This document shows, in pieces, positions 36,271-46,273 of a DNA stretch of 64,000 nucleotides. The first letter of the stretch is position 1. The number at the start of each line of letters is the position of its first letter. Position numbers and translations under genes: made by a program. Location: the NCBI RefSeq assembly GCF_900184225.1, contig NZ_FXWZ01000003.1, positions 1,739,684 to 1,803,683 on the forward strand, in the 5' to 3' direction. The DNA is from Brevibacterium ihuae (GTDB lineage Bacteria; Actinomycetota; Actinomycetes; Actinomycetales; Brevibacteriaceae). The notes under the pieces are model-generated. The model was given only the letters and a program-made list of their open reading frames with translations, was not told where the DNA came from and made no database searches.

Positions 36271-37479
36271 ATGAGCAATCGGTACGGACCGCACGCGCAC
36301 CCGGACCCCTCCGGGCACCCGCAGCAGGGGCGACCCGACCCCGCGCGAGGTGGCCGGCCGGGCGCACCGCAACCGCGCCCCGACGCCCCACCGCCGCCGC
36401 GTCCCGGGGACCCGCGCAACCGACCGTCCGGTGCACCCGCGCCCCGGCCTGCCCATGCGATGCCGCCGCGCCCGCCTGGGCCGCCCCCGGGCACTCCGCC
36501 GATGCCGACCGGCACACCGAACGCGTCCCCGATGCCGACCGGCACGCCGAATGCGTCCCCGATGCCGGCAGGCGCACCCCACTCCTCGCCGAACCCTGCG
36601 GACCGACCTGCCCGACCCCCGAGTCCACCCGACCGACCTGCCCGACCCCCGAGTCCACCCCGGCCCTCCCACCGCCGGCGGCCGACTCCCTCGGGCCGGC
36701 AGGACCGCGTTCCACTGCCCGCGCCCTCCCGCGCGCCGAACAGGGCCGCCACGGGCGGAGCCGCACGGACCAGCGCCCACGACGAGACCCGGACCCCGAC
36801 CTGGGGCCGCGACCTCGGCCGGAACGTCATCCTCTCCGTCATGGTGACCGTGCTCTCCGCCTTCATCGTCTTCGCCACTTCGACCGGTCTCATGAAGGAC
36901 CGGCAGTGGGAGGAGATCACGGAGGTCGGCCTGTTCGCGGCGATCATGACCGCAGTGTTCGGGTGGATGTTCCCGTTCCTCATGGCCGAGTTCAAACGCA
37001 ACGACTCCGGGTTCCGGCGCGAGGGACTGTTCCCGCTCATGCTCGTCTCAGCCCTGCTCGGCACCGCAATCCTCACCCTTTCGAGCGTCCTGTGGCCGTG
37101 GATCGGGACGCTCCACCCGGAGACCGGACAGCTCACCGAGCTCGTCGGGCACCACCCGGTGGGCCTGTTCTACACCGCGGCGATGTATTTCACCGCCGCG
37201 ATGATCTCCTGCGCGTTCTTCGTGCTCATGTCGACGGCGCCGTTCGCCGTCATGGTCCCCCAATCCGCGCCCTGGCTGGGGACGGTCCTCACGCTGCTCG
37301 GCTACCTCGGGCTCAGCGGCGGGTACATCGGCGTGGCGATCTGGCTCGGCCTGCGCGATCCGAGCGCCGGGGGCCTCCTGTTCCTCGCGGTGTGCGTGCC
37401 GGTGAGCGTGCTCCTCTGCGCCGCCGGCATCGGGCTCACCCAGCGTGTGCGCCTCCCGGAGATCGTGGTCAGCCGGTGA
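36271..37479 (+). CDS. Proline-rich polytopic membrane protein 1 (unknown family)
   Basis: 402 residues. The first about 180 are Pro/Arg/Ala-rich, presumably cytoplasmic, and include DNA-encoded repeats (GTPNASPMPT units; DRPARPPSPP twice). The rest has about six hydrophobic helices with landmarks shared with the next two genes: EVGLFAAIMTAVFGWMFPFL, a basic GFRREGLFPL loop, and SSVLWPWIGT. No enzyme motif is seen. An AATACT -10-like hexamer ends 6 nt before the ATG, so it is probably leaderless. The stop overlaps the next gene (GTGA). Confidence 0.75.
   Translation: MSNRYGPHAHPDPSGHPQQGRPDPARGGRPGAPQPRPDAPPPPRPGDPRNRPSGAPAPRPAHAMPPRPPGPPPGTPPMPTGTPNASPMPTGTPNASPMPAGAPHSSPNPADRPARPPSPPDRPARPPSPPRPSHRRRPTPSGRQDRVPLPAPSRAPNRAATGGAARTSAHDETRTPTWGRDLGRNVILSVMVTVLSAFIVFATSTGLMKDRQWEEITEVGLFAAIMTAVFGWMFPFLMAEFKRNDSGFRREGLFPLMLVSALLGTAILTLSSVLWPWIGTLHPETGQLTELVGHHPVGLFYTAAMYFTAAMISCAFFVLMSTAPFAVMVPQSAPWLGTVLTLLGYLGLSGGYIGVAIWLGLRDPSAGGLLFLAVCVPVSVLLCAAGIGLTQRVRLPEIVVSR
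36501..36590 (+). repeat. 30-bp in-frame tandem repeat, 3 copies
   Basis: Units at 36501, 36531 and 36561 encode variants of PMPTGTPNAS. The third is the most divergent. It expands the proline-rich tail. Confidence 0.85.
36601..36660 (+). repeat. 30-bp in-frame tandem repeat, 2 exact copies
   Basis: 36601-36630 equals 36631-36660 base for base, encoding DRPARPPSPP twice. It is a likely slippage site. Confidence 0.9.
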
Positions 37480-38351
37480 ACGGTCCGCCACCCCGACCGC
37501 CGCGACCTCCTCGACCTCCGCGGCCGGCTCGGCCGATGCCGGGTCCGCTGCACCCCGATCACGCGCCTCCCGGCCCTGGGCACGGTCACCCCACCCGGCC
37601 TCGCGGCAGGTACTCGACTTCGCGCGGCACGCGGCCCGCCCCGCCGTGGGGGCTCGACCTCGTCCGACCGCTGCTCTTCGTCCTCGCCCTCGCCGTCATC
37701 AGCGTGCCCGGCGTCTGGCTCGCTGACTCCGGTGTGCTGACCAACAGGGCGGGCAACCCCATCGACGACATCGGGCTCTACGCCGCGGGGTGGACCGCCG
37801 TGCTCGGCACGATCCTGCCGATCTTCCGCGGGAACCCGAAGCGCGCCGACCGCGGCCTCCGCCGCACCGGTCTGGTGCCGCTCGTCATCGTGATCGCCGT
37901 GATCGCCGCGCTCGCCGCGCTCGTCATGTGCATCATGAGCCTGCTGTGGCCGTTCGTCGGCGACTTCCCGGCCGCGACCGGGGAGCTCGCCGACCGTGCC
38001 GGCGGCGATCCGGCCGGGGTGCTCACGACGTTCCTGCTCATGAGCACGAGCGGGATCCTCGGGATGACGTTCTTCGCCGTCCTCACCGTGCACGACCCGC
38101 CGCACCCGGCGCGGATCTGGGGCACCCTGGGTTGGATCGGCAGTGCGGTCGCCTACATCTGGCCGGCGATCATCGTGGTGATGCGCCCGGCCTCCTGGGG
38201 AGGGATGGTGTTCCTCCTCAGCTGCTTCGCCGCCGTGGTGGTCTGCATCGTCGTCCTCGGCGCCGTGCAGCGGAACCGGCCTGGCCCCCACGGCCGAGGT
38301 GGGGCGCACGGTCGATCCGTCCCGCGCCGCCGGCCCGACGTCCGCCGGTGA
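37476..38351 (+). CDS. Proline-rich polytopic membrane protein 2 (paralogue)
   Basis: 291 residues. A short Pro/Arg-rich N-terminus (about 1-55) is followed by about six hydrophobic helices. It shares with its neighbours the DDIGLYAAGWTAVLGTILP segment, the KRADRGLRRTGLVPL loop and MSLLWPFVG. The GTG start overlaps the preceding stop (GTGA), so translation is coupled to protein 1. Function is unknown; co-expression suggests partners in one membrane assembly. Confidence 0.7.
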   Translation: MNGPPPRPPRPPRPPRPARPMPGPLHPDHAPPGPGHGHPTRPRGRYSTSRGTRPAPPWGLDLVRPLLFVLALAVISVPGVWLADSGVLTNRAGNPIDDIGLYAAGWTAVLGTILPIFRGNPKRADRGLRRTGLVPLVIVIAVIAALAALVMCIMSLLWPFVGDFPAATGELADRAGGDPAGVLTTFLLMSTSGILGMTFFAVLTVHDPPHPARIWGTLGWIGSAVAYIWPAIIVVMRPASWGGMVFLLSCFAAVVVCIVVLGAVQRNRPGPHGRGGAHGRSVPRRRPDVRR

Positions 38352-38366
38352 GCTGGATTCCACTCC

Positions 38367-38430
38367 CATCGACCTGCCATTTCTGCACGCATTCCGACCC
38401 CGAGATCGAGCACAATCGGCAGGTCGATGG
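38367..38430. repeat. REP-like palindromic element cluster 2
   Basis: Inverted pair of the unit also present at 36044-36137: 38367-38388 forward and 38408-38430 reverse, with the shared core CCATCGACCTGCC. A partial further copy (CAGGTCGACGG) is near 38441. The region after it up to the ATG resembles the leader before the first paralogue. Confidence 0.75.
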
Positions 38431-38539
38431 TCTTGACCGCCAGGTCGACGGGGCGACGGCTGCGGGGCGTCCGGGGATGGTGCAGATCCGCATCACCGTC
38501 GGCACATCTGTGCGACCGGGCCGCGGAATACTCGAGGGC

Positions 38540-38560
38540 ATGACAGGACGGAGATCATGA
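38540..38560 (+). CDS. Possible 6-codon leader ORF overlapping the third paralogue
   Basis: ATG at 38540 (after GAGGG) encodes MTGRRS and stops in the TGA that overlaps the next ATG (ATGA at 38557). The corresponding ATG in the homologous leader of the first paralogue is that gene's true start. This may therefore be a degenerated original start now acting as a coupling minigene. Confidence 0.35.
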   Translation: MTGRRS

Positions 38561-39474
38561 GCGGCCGGCAGTTCTCCTCCCACGGGCATCGGCCTCCGCC
38601 GCCGACCCCACCGTGGGGACCCCCGCCTCCGGGCCGACCGCCCATGCCGCAGCCCATGCCTCCGCCGGGCAGACCCGCGATGTCGCCGCCGCCGCGCCGG
38701 AACCCGCATCCGCGCCACCGCCCGATGCCGCCCCGGCACCCCGTCCGGCCGCACCGACCGCACCCGGGGCACTTCCACGGCGGCGCCCAGCACGGCGAAC
38801 CCGCTCCGAGCTGGATCGCGGACCTCCTGCGGATGATCGGGTGGGCGATCGGCGTCGCCGTGCTCGTCGCGCTGGTGCTGTGGGGTGCGGAGGCCGGTGT
38901 CCTGCGGAGCCGGCGCGGCGAGGCCATCGATGACTTCGGCGTGTTCGCCGTGATCCTCACCCTGGTGTGCGGCGCCGCACTGCCGTACCTCACGGGGGAG
39001 AAGGGTCGCGCCGACCGCGGGTTCCGGTTGACCGGGCTCATCCCGCTCGTCCTGATCTCCGCTCCGATCTCCGCTGCAGTGCTCGCCGCCTCGAGCCTCG
39101 TGTGGCCGTGGATCGGCACCTTCGACGCGGGCTCGGACAGTTTCATCCAGACCGCCGGAGCCACCGGCGCCGGACTGCTCTTCACCTTCGCGGTGCACCT
39201 CACGGCAGCGCTCCTCGCCTACCCGTTCTTCGTGCTCCTCAGCATCGTCCCGTTCCCGCACCCCGGGGCCTGGCTGGGCCTGCTCGGCTGGTTGGGCGTG
39301 AGCGGGATGTGCGCCGTCATCGCGTTCGTGATCGGGCTGGGTCCGCCCACCGGCGGCCGCCTGCTCGTGCTCGCGGCGTGCGTGCCGGTGGCCGCGGTCG
39401 TCTGCGTGATCGGCCTCGGCCTCGCCCAGGGCCTGCTGAGGCGGAGCGCTGCCGCGATGCCGTACCGGGCCTGA
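38557..39474 (+). CDS. Proline-rich polytopic membrane protein 3 (paralogue)
   Basis: 305 residues. The Pro/His/Arg-rich N-terminus (1-75) is followed by about six hydrophobic helices with the family landmarks AIDDFGVFAVILTLVCGAALP, GRADRGFRLTGLIPLVL and SSLVWPWIGTF. The upstream DNA repeats that of the first paralogue, including the palindromic element and the GGAATACT block, so the duplication included the control region. The ATG at 38557 has GGACGGAGA upstream. Confidence 0.72.
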   Translation: MSGRQFSSHGHRPPPPTPPWGPPPPGRPPMPQPMPPPGRPAMSPPPRRNPHPRHRPMPPRHPVRPHRPHPGHFHGGAQHGEPAPSWIADLLRMIGWAIGVAVLVALVLWGAEAGVLRSRRGEAIDDFGVFAVILTLVCGAALPYLTGEKGRADRGFRLTGLIPLVLISAPISAAVLAASSLVWPWIGTFDAGSDSFIQTAGATGAGLLFTFAVHLTAALLAYPFFVLLSIVPFPHPGAWLGLLGWLGVSGMCAVIAFVIGLGPPTGGRLLVLAACVPVAAVVCVIGLGLAQGLLRRSAAAMPYRA

Positions 39475-39486
39475 GCCCGCCGGGTG

Positions 39487-40083
39487 TCAGCTCAGGCGGG
39501 CGAGCCGGTGCTCGAGCCCGAGCTTCACCGTCGGCCATTCGGCGGCGGTGATCGAGAACACCACGGTGTCGCGCAGCACCCCGTTGAACAGCTGGTGCGA
39601 GCGCAGCACTCCGTCCTGCTTGGCGCCGAGCTTCGCGATCGCCGCGCGCGACTGGAAGTTGTGGAAGTGCGTGCGGAACTCCACCGCGATGCAGTCGAGG
39701 TCCTCGAACGCGCGGGAGAGCATGAGCAGCTTGGCCTCCGGATTCACCCGCGAGCCCTGCACCGTCGGCGACAGCCAGGTCGAGCCGATCTCGAGGCGCC
39801 GGTTCGCCGCATCGATGTTCATGTACGTCGACATGCCCACCGGGGTGCCGCCGTCGAGCACGGTGAACGGCGCCATCGTGCCCTGCTCCTGCAGGCCCAG
39901 GCGCCGGTCGATCTCCGCCGGCATCGCCTCGGCCGTGGGGACGGAGGTGACCCAGGTCGAGGGGAGGTCGCCGGCCGCCCGGCTCAGCGCCTCGGCGTGG
40001 GCGGGGGTGAGCTGCGTGAGGGTGACGCGCTCGCCGGTGAGATCCGGGGCGGAGGCGAAGGCGCGGGCATCGGGCGAGGTCAT
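39487..40083 (-). CDS. GNAT family N-acetyltransferase
   Basis: 198-residue acyltransferase resembling RimJ/RimL-type GNATs: GERVTLTQLTPAHAEAL at the N-terminus, the central strand GMSTYMNIDAANRRLEIGSTWLSP, then LLMLSRAFEDLDCIAVEFRTHFHNFQSRAAIAKLGAKQDG with the acetyl-CoA-binding helix. The acceptor may be a protein N-terminus or a small amine; this is not decidable. A TACACT hexamer ends 6 nt before the ATG on this strand, suggesting a leaderless message. It is convergent with the third proline-rich protein gene, 12 bp apart. Confidence 0.85.
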   Translation of the reverse strand: MTSPDARAFASAPDLTGERVTLTQLTPAHAEALSRAAGDLPSTWVTSVPTAEAMPAEIDRRLGLQEQGTMAPFTVLDGGTPVGMSTYMNIDAANRRLEIGSTWLSPTVQGSRVNPEAKLLMLSRAFEDLDCIAVEFRTHFHNFQSRAAIAKLGAKQDGVLRSHQLFNGVLRDTVVFSITAAEWPTVKLGLEHRLARLS

Positions 40084-40089
40084 ACCGGC

Positions 40090-40095
40090 AGTGTA
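40090..40095 (-). promoter_or_regulatory. -10 hexamer of a leaderless promoter for the GNAT gene
   Basis: TACACT on the minus strand, 6 nt before the ATG at 40083. Confidence 0.5.
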
Positions 40096-40197
40096 CGTGC
40101 GGACCGCCGCCGAGGGGAGGGTGCGCGACCCCGGCCCGAGCCGGTCCGCCAGGGGCAGGGCCGGTCCGCTGGGGCCGGTGCCGAGGCGGAGGGCTCC

Positions 40198-40596
40198 TCA
40201 GCCGATCATCGCGCCGGCCATCCCGGTGAAGTAGGGGACGAGCCAGATCGCCCACACGATGAGCGAGAACCGATGGAAGGTCGCCCGGGCCTGCTCGGTG
40301 CCGCGGACCATGACGACGATCGCCCAGATGAGGTGGACCGCCATGAGGACGAGCGCGAGGGCCCCGGTGATCGCCATGACCGAGGTGAGGATGCCTGCGG
40401 TCGAGCCGGAGAAGTCGGCGCCGCCGGAGGCCGCGATGCGCCGCATGAGCTCGGTGCCGGTGACGTCGCAGACGAGGCCGAGGCCGAACAGGACGACGTG
40501 GGACCAGCGGAGCTCCTTCTTGAGGTGCTCGGCCCAGACGCCGGCGGTGTAGAAGAGGAGGGCTGCGGTGATGAAGACGATGGCGGGTGTGAGCAT
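40198..40596 (-). CDS. HsmA-like small membrane protein (TIGR03987 type)
   Basis: 132 residues with four hydrophobic segments. The pattern LTPAIVFITAALLFYTAGVWAE, WSHVVLFGLGLVCDVTGTELM, HLIWAIVVMV and FHRFSLIVWAIWLVPYFTGM matches the TIGR03987/HsmA family of small membrane proteins. Its role is poorly known. The ATG at 40596 gives the family length. Confidence 0.65.
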   Translation of the reverse strand: MLTPAIVFITAALLFYTAGVWAEHLKKELRWSHVVLFGLGLVCDVTGTELMRRIAASGGADFSGSTAGILTSVMAITGALALVLMAVHLIWAIVVMVRGTEQARATFHRFSLIVWAIWLVPYFTGMAGAMIG

Positions 40597-40811
40597 GCCT
40601 CCATGCTCGTCCGCAGGCGGGGTCCGGCACATCAACCGGAAGGTTGATTCCCGGACGCTGCGACGGCGCGAAGAGGGCTGCCGCTGGGTCCCGGCGTGCG
40701 CCTCGGGAGCGGTCCGCGCGGCGGGGGCGCGTTCCCGCCGTGACGCGTGCGGGTGCCCAGCATCACAGCGGGCGGGCACTGCGCGCGGTTCCCGGAAACC
40801 CGGGGACGGCA

Positions 40812-40817
40812 TAGGAT
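40812..40817 (+). promoter_or_regulatory. -10 element of guaB
   Basis: TAGGAT about 38 bp before the guaB ATG, leaving a short leader that contains the GAAGAGG ribosome binding site. No clear -35. Confidence 0.4.
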
Positions 40818-40819
40818 GA

Positions 40820-42382
<1,563 letters not shown>

Positions 42383-42420
42383 CGCGCGCCGTGGGCCGAG
42401 GTCCACCGGAACATGAATGG

Positions 42421-42454
42421 AAGCGGCCCCTGCACTCGAGTGCAGGGGCCGCTT
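42421..42454. terminator. Terminator after guaB (bidirectional with tesB)
   Basis: A 34-bp perfect palindrome from AAGCGGCCCCTGCACTC to its complement, followed by TCG. It lies between convergent guaB and tesB. Confidence 0.8.
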
Positions 42455-42502
42455 TCGTGCGCTCGGGGGTGCCGCGGTGCCGGGCGGGTCGTGGGCGGCA
42501 CG

Positions 42503-42571
42503 GTGCTCACCGGAGATCGCTCACCGGGTCGTGCTCATCGGAGATCGCTCACCGGGCTGTGCTCACCGGAC
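42503..42571. repeat. 28-bp tandem repeat, about 2.5 copies, reaching the tesB stop codon
   Basis: GTGCTCACCGGAGATCGCTC-type units start at 42503 and 42531, with a partial one at 42559. The last covers the tesB stop (42563-42565). Confidence 0.75.
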
Positions 42572-43369
42572 CCTGCGGAACAGGGCCTCCTGCGCGACCG
42601 AGGCGGCGAGGGTGCCGTCGGCGGTCGTCATGTCGCCGGTGTAGAGGCCGCGGCCGCGGGCCACCGAGCGCGGGGCGAAGTCGCTGAGGATCCAGTCGTT
42701 CATGTTCACCGGCCGGTGGAACCACAGGGCGTGGTCGAGGCTGGAGCCCGACTTGTACTCGTCGGTGTTGAAGGCGCCCAGACCGCTCCCGATGTCGGAG
42801 AGGTAGGTCAGCGCGCAGTAGTGCATGAGCAGGGAGTCGCCGAGGTCCTCGGTGCAGCGACCCCAGAATCGCAGCGGATAGTCGGTGGCATCGAACACCT
42901 GGTCGGTGCTGCGCCCCTCGAAGGAGAACATCCGGGGGATCGGGGTGGGATCTCCCATCCGGACCTCGCCGTCCCGGGCGGCCGTCGCACCCTGGTGGTC
43001 CGGGCTGTCGTTGCCGCTCGTGAACGAGGCCGACATGTTGAAGATCACCTTGCCGCCCTGGAGCGCGACGACGCGGCGGGCGGAGTACGAGCGGCCGTCG
43101 CGGTCGCGGAACACCTGGAGCACCGTGGGCCGGGCGGCATTGCCCGGGCGGAGGAAGTAGCCGTGGAGCGAGTGCGGCGGACGGCCGTCCTCGACGGTGA
43201 GGGCGGCGGCGAGCAGGGACTGCGCGGCGACCTGGCCGCCGTAGAGCGCGAAGGGCTCCTCGAACACGTACCCGGCACGGTAGATGTTCGTGTCGATCTC
43301 CTCGAGCTCCATCATCTCGGTGAAGGAGCCCTCGAGTGGCTCGGCATTGCTGAACAGAACGTCGCTCAT
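42563..43369 (-). CDS. tesB: Acyl-CoA thioesterase II (TesB type)
   Basis: 268 residues with two fused hotdog domains, which hydrolyse acyl-CoA to free acid. The N-terminal domain shows YGGQVAAQSLLAAALTV and LHGYFLRPGNAARPTVLQVFRDRDGRSYSARRV. The C-terminal domain has LTYLSDIGSGLGAFN and SLDHALWFHRPVNMNDWILSDF, where Asp, Gln and Thr/Ser catalytic positions of TesB are expected. The ATG at 43369 follows GAGTGAGG. It stands alone between guaB and the thiamine operon. Confidence 0.92.
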   Translation of the reverse strand: MSDVLFSNAEPLEGSFTEMMELEEIDTNIYRAGYVFEEPFALYGGQVAAQSLLAAALTVEDGRPPHSLHGYFLRPGNAARPTVLQVFRDRDGRSYSARRVVALQGGKVIFNMSASFTSGNDSPDHQGATAARDGEVRMGDPTPIPRMFSFEGRSTDQVFDATDYPLRFWGRCTEDLGDSLLMHYCALTYLSDIGSGLGAFNTDEYKSGSSLDHALWFHRPVNMNDWILSDFAPRSVARGRGLYTGDMTTADGTLAASVAQEALFRRVR

Positions 43370-43530
43370 CGGGGTCCTCACTCTTTCCGTACGCGGGCAT
43401 GTGCCATGCCTGGATGCGATCCTATCCTCTCCGCGATGCGGACAGGAGGCGGAGTGGTCCCCTCCGTCGCAGCGACCCGGTGGGCGAACGGGGCCGCACC
43501 CGGTCCTCGGCATTCCGGGCGGGAAGTTGC

Positions 43531-43536
43531 TAAGCT
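43531..43536 (+). promoter_or_regulatory. -10 element of the thiamine salvage operon
   Basis: TAAGCT about 16 bp upstream of the TPP riboswitch, so transcription would begin just before the aptamer. Confidence 0.35.
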
Positions 43537-43551
43537 GTCCGGCAGTGACAT

Positions 43552-43650
43552 GGGGTGCTGAGCACCTGCGGACCGGCCCGACCGGACCGCGGATGCGCGG
43601 CTGAGATCACACCCATCGAACCTGATCTGGATAACTCTAGCGAAGGGATC
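43552..43650 (+). ncRNA. TPP riboswitch (THI element)
   Basis: Conserved pieces are in order: GGGGTGCT (43552), CTGAGA (43601-43606), ACCC (43611-43614), GAACCTGATCTGG (43618-43630), ATAACTCTAGCGAAGGGA (43631-43648). The last block contains the AAGGGA that serves as the thiM ribosome binding site, 5 nt before the ATG. Thiamine pyrophosphate binding should therefore directly hide the site and shut translation. No separate terminator is seen. Confidence 0.95.
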
Positions 43651-43653
43651 GTC

Positions 43654-44574
43654 ATGCAGACGCCTCATTCGGATGCCCTCGACATCGTCGCCGCGCGGGC
43701 CCGGGTCCGCACCGCCGCGCCGCTCGTCCAATGCATCACCAACACCGTCGTGCAGCAGTTCACCGCCAACGCCCTGCTGGCGGTCGGCGCCTCGCCCGCG
43801 ATGCTCGACCACGAGGCCGACGCCGGGCAGTTCGCGTCGATCGCCTCGGGTGTGAACATCAACTTCGGCACCGCCTCGTCCCACCAGTTCCTCGCCGCCG
43901 ACGCCGCGATCGAGGTCGCGCGCGCCGCCGGCGCCCCGTGGGTGCTCGATCCCGTGAGCGTGGGAGCCGTCGATTACCGCACGAGCCGCATCCGCGCCGC
44001 CGCCGCCCAGCACCCGACCGCAGTGCGCGGCAACGCCTCGGAGATCGCCGCCCTCGCCGGGATGGGCCTCGGCGGACGGGGGGTCGACTCGACGGACTCC
44101 GTCGACGACGTCCTCACCGCCGCCGCCGCGCTCTCGGCCACCACCGGAGGAATCGTCGCCGTATCCGGGGAGATCGATGCGATCGTGCTCGCCGACCCCG
44201 GGGACGACGAAGCCGCTCGGGCGGCCGCCGCAGGCGATCGGGGTCCGTCGGGCACCTCGGCCGCCGTCGTCCGCGTCCACGGCGGGCACGCGCTCATGCC
44301 GCTCGTCATCGGCACCGGATGCTCGCTCGGCGCCGTCACCACCGCCTACCTCGCCGCGGCCCGTTCCGCGGGTCTGCCGATCACCGGGGCCGCCGGTCTC
44401 GAGGCGGTCGTCGCCGCCCACGCCCACTTCGCCGCCGCCGGGATCGCCGCGGGCCGGGTCGCGAGCGGTCCCGGGAGCTTCGCCGTCGCCTTCCTCGACG
44501 CGCTCCACGCCGTCACCGACGAGGAGCTCGCGGCGGTGCGGATCACCACCGATTCCGTGAGCGTGCCGGCATGA
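43654..44574 (+). CDS. thiM: Hydroxyethylthiazole kinase
   Basis: 306 residues. ThiM phosphorylates 4-methyl-5-(2-hydroxyethyl)thiazole with ATP for thiamine salvage. It shows PLVQCITNTVVQQFTANALLAVGASPAM at the N-terminus, the NINFGT segment, APWVLDPVSVGAVDYR, RGNASEIAAL, and the ribokinase-type anion hole VIGTGCSLGAVTTAYLA. It is slightly longer than usual because of loops about 185-205. It lies immediately under the TPP riboswitch, and its stop overlaps thiE (ATGA). Confidence 0.96.
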   Translation: MQTPHSDALDIVAARARVRTAAPLVQCITNTVVQQFTANALLAVGASPAMLDHEADAGQFASIASGVNINFGTASSHQFLAADAAIEVARAAGAPWVLDPVSVGAVDYRTSRIRAAAAQHPTAVRGNASEIAALAGMGLGGRGVDSTDSVDDVLTAAAALSATTGGIVAVSGEIDAIVLADPGDDEAARAAAAGDRGPSGTSAAVVRVHGGHALMPLVIGTGCSLGAVTTAYLAAARSAGLPITGAAGLEAVVAAHAHFAAAGIAAGRVASGPGSFAVAFLDALHAVTDEELAAVRITTDSVSVPA

Positions 44575-45287
44575 GCGCGCCCGCCCTCCGGCTGCCCGAC
44601 GGCACCGACCCCGCCCTCTACCTCGTCACCGACACCGCCCAGTGCGCAGCGGCCGGCCGCACGGTCGCGGACACCGCGGCCGAGGCGGTCGCCGGGGGCG
44701 TCGGCATCGTCCAGGTGCGGGACAAGCACGCGAGCGACGAGGAGTTCCACGAGCTCACCCTTGAAGTCATCGACGCGATCGACGCGGTGCGCCGGGACGA
44801 GGGCATCGACCGTCCGGTCCCGCTCTTCGTCAACGACCGGGTGGCGGTGGCCGGCATCCTCCGCTCCGCCGGCCACGACGTCCACGTCCACGTCGGCCAG
44901 AGCGACGAGTCGCCGGAGGCCGTCCGGGAGCGGCTCGGAGCGGATGCGCTCATCGGGCTGTCGGCGTCGACACCGGCGGAGTTCGCCGCCGCCCGCAGCG
45001 GCGGAGCGGTCGATCTGCTCGGCGTGGGACCGGCCTACGACACGAGCACGAAGGCCGATGCCCCGTCCGGACTCGGACCCGACCGGGTGCGCGCGCTTGT
45101 CGCCGAGGCCGGCCTGCCCTGCGTGGCGATCGGGGGCATCACCGCCGAGCGCGCCCCCGAGCTCGCGGACACCGGGGTCATCGGGATCTGCGTGGTGTCC
45201 GCGATCTGCGCGGCGGAGGATCCGCGCACCGCGGCGCGGAGGATCCGCGCCGCGTTCCGGCCCGCACCCGAGGAGCAGGAGTCCTGA
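44571..45287 (+). CDS. thiE: Thiamine-phosphate synthase
   Basis: 238-residue TIM barrel that joins HMP-PP and thiazole phosphate. Motifs: [28 protein letters not shown] (pyrophosphate/HMP site), [45 protein letters not shown], and [13 protein letters not shown]. It starts at the ATG overlapping the thiM stop; its own stop overlaps thiD (TGATG). Confidence 0.96.
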   Translation: MSAPALRLPDGTDPALYLVTDTAQCAAAGRTVADTAAEAVAGGVGIVQVRDKHASDEEFHELTLEVIDAIDAVRRDEGIDRPVPLFVNDRVAVAGILRSAGHDVHVHVGQSDESPEAVRERLGADALIGLSASTPAEFAAARSGGAVDLLGVGPAYDTSTKADAPSGLGPDRVRALVAEAGLPCVAIGGITAERAPELADTGVIGICVVSAICAAEDPRTAARRIRAAFRPAPEEQES

Positions 45288-46273
45288 TGCGTCCACCCGT
45301 CGCCCTGTCCATCGCCGGCACCGACCCGTCCGGCGGCGCCGGCATCCATGCCGACCTCAAGACCTTCACCGCGCTCGGCGTCTACGGCACCACGGTGATC
45401 ACCGCGCTCATCGCGCAGAACACCCACGGGGTGAGCCGCGTGTACGGGATCGACGAGGACTTCGTCGCGGACCAGCTCGCCGCGGTGTTCGACGACCTGC
45501 CGGTCGACGCCGCGAAGACCGGCATGCTCGGCACCCGCGGCCTCGTCGAGCTCATCTCCGCCGAGCTCCGCAGCCGCCGCCCCGGACGCCTCGTCGTCGA
45601 TCCGGTCATGGTCGCGACCTCGGGCCACCAGCTCCTCGACGCCGACGCCGTCGATGCGGTGCGCACCGAGCTCATGCCGCTCGCCGACGTCATCACCCCC
45701 AACCTGTCCGAGGCTGCGCTGCTGCTCGGCGACGACGTGCCCGCCGCCCGGACGCCGGAGCAGATGCGCGCCCAAGCGCGCGAGCTCCTCGCCCGGGGCG
45801 CACGCGCGGTGCTGCTCAAGGGCGGTCATCTGGACTCCGGGGAGCTCGTCGACATCCTCGCCCAGGGCACGGACTCCGGCCCGGAGTTCCTCGAGTTCAC
45901 CCACCCCCGGAGGGACACCCCGCACACCCACGGCACGGGCTGCACGCTCGCCGCCGCGGTCACCGCCGGCCTCGCCGCGGCCCGTCGCGCGGGCCCCGCG
46001 GAGCCCCTCGGCGAGCACCTGCCCGGCGTGGTCGAGACCGCTCTCGACTACCTCGGCCGGGCGATCGCCTCGGGGGCGGACTGGGAGCTCTCCCTCGACC
46101 CCGAGGGCTCGCACGGTCCCGTCGACCACCTCGTCGACATCGGGATCGCCGGCGGCCGCGGGACCGCGAGCACAGGCACCGGCAATCGCCCGCCGGAAGG
46201 CGCCGCATCCACCCCATCGACAGCAGCACCGCGCGCCGCGGAACCGGCCGCGGACCAGGAGGCATCCGCATGA
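45287..46273 (+). CDS. thiD: Hydroxymethylpyrimidine/phosphomethylpyrimidine kinase
   Basis: 328-residue ribokinase-fold enzyme that makes HMP-PP. It starts [21 protein letters not shown]. Other marks are [45 protein letters not shown], and the active-site [18 protein letters not shown]. Residues after about 275 form a Gly/Pro/Ala tail beyond the normal enzyme length (about 265). The stop overlaps tenA (ATGA). Confidence 0.95.
   Translation: MRPPVALSIAGTDPSGGAGIHADLKTFTALGVYGTTVITALIAQNTHGVSRVYGIDEDFVADQLAAVFDDLPVDAAKTGMLGTRGLVELISAELRSRRPGRLVVDPVMVATSGHQLLDADAVDAVRTELMPLADVITPNLSEAALLLGDDVPAARTPEQMRAQARELLARGARAVLLKGGHLDSGELVDILAQGTDSGPEFLEFTHPRRDTPHTHGTGCTLAAAVTAGLAAARRAGPAEPLGEHLPGVVETALDYLGRAIASGADWELSLDPEGSHGPVDHLVDIGIAGGRGTASTGTGNRPPEGAASTPSTAAPRAAEPAADQEASA

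Noticed and set aside
37476-37479. Frameshift splitting one long proline-rich membrane protein
   Set aside because: Both parts have their own Pro-rich tail and full six-helix domain, and the GTGA overlap is a normal operon junction.
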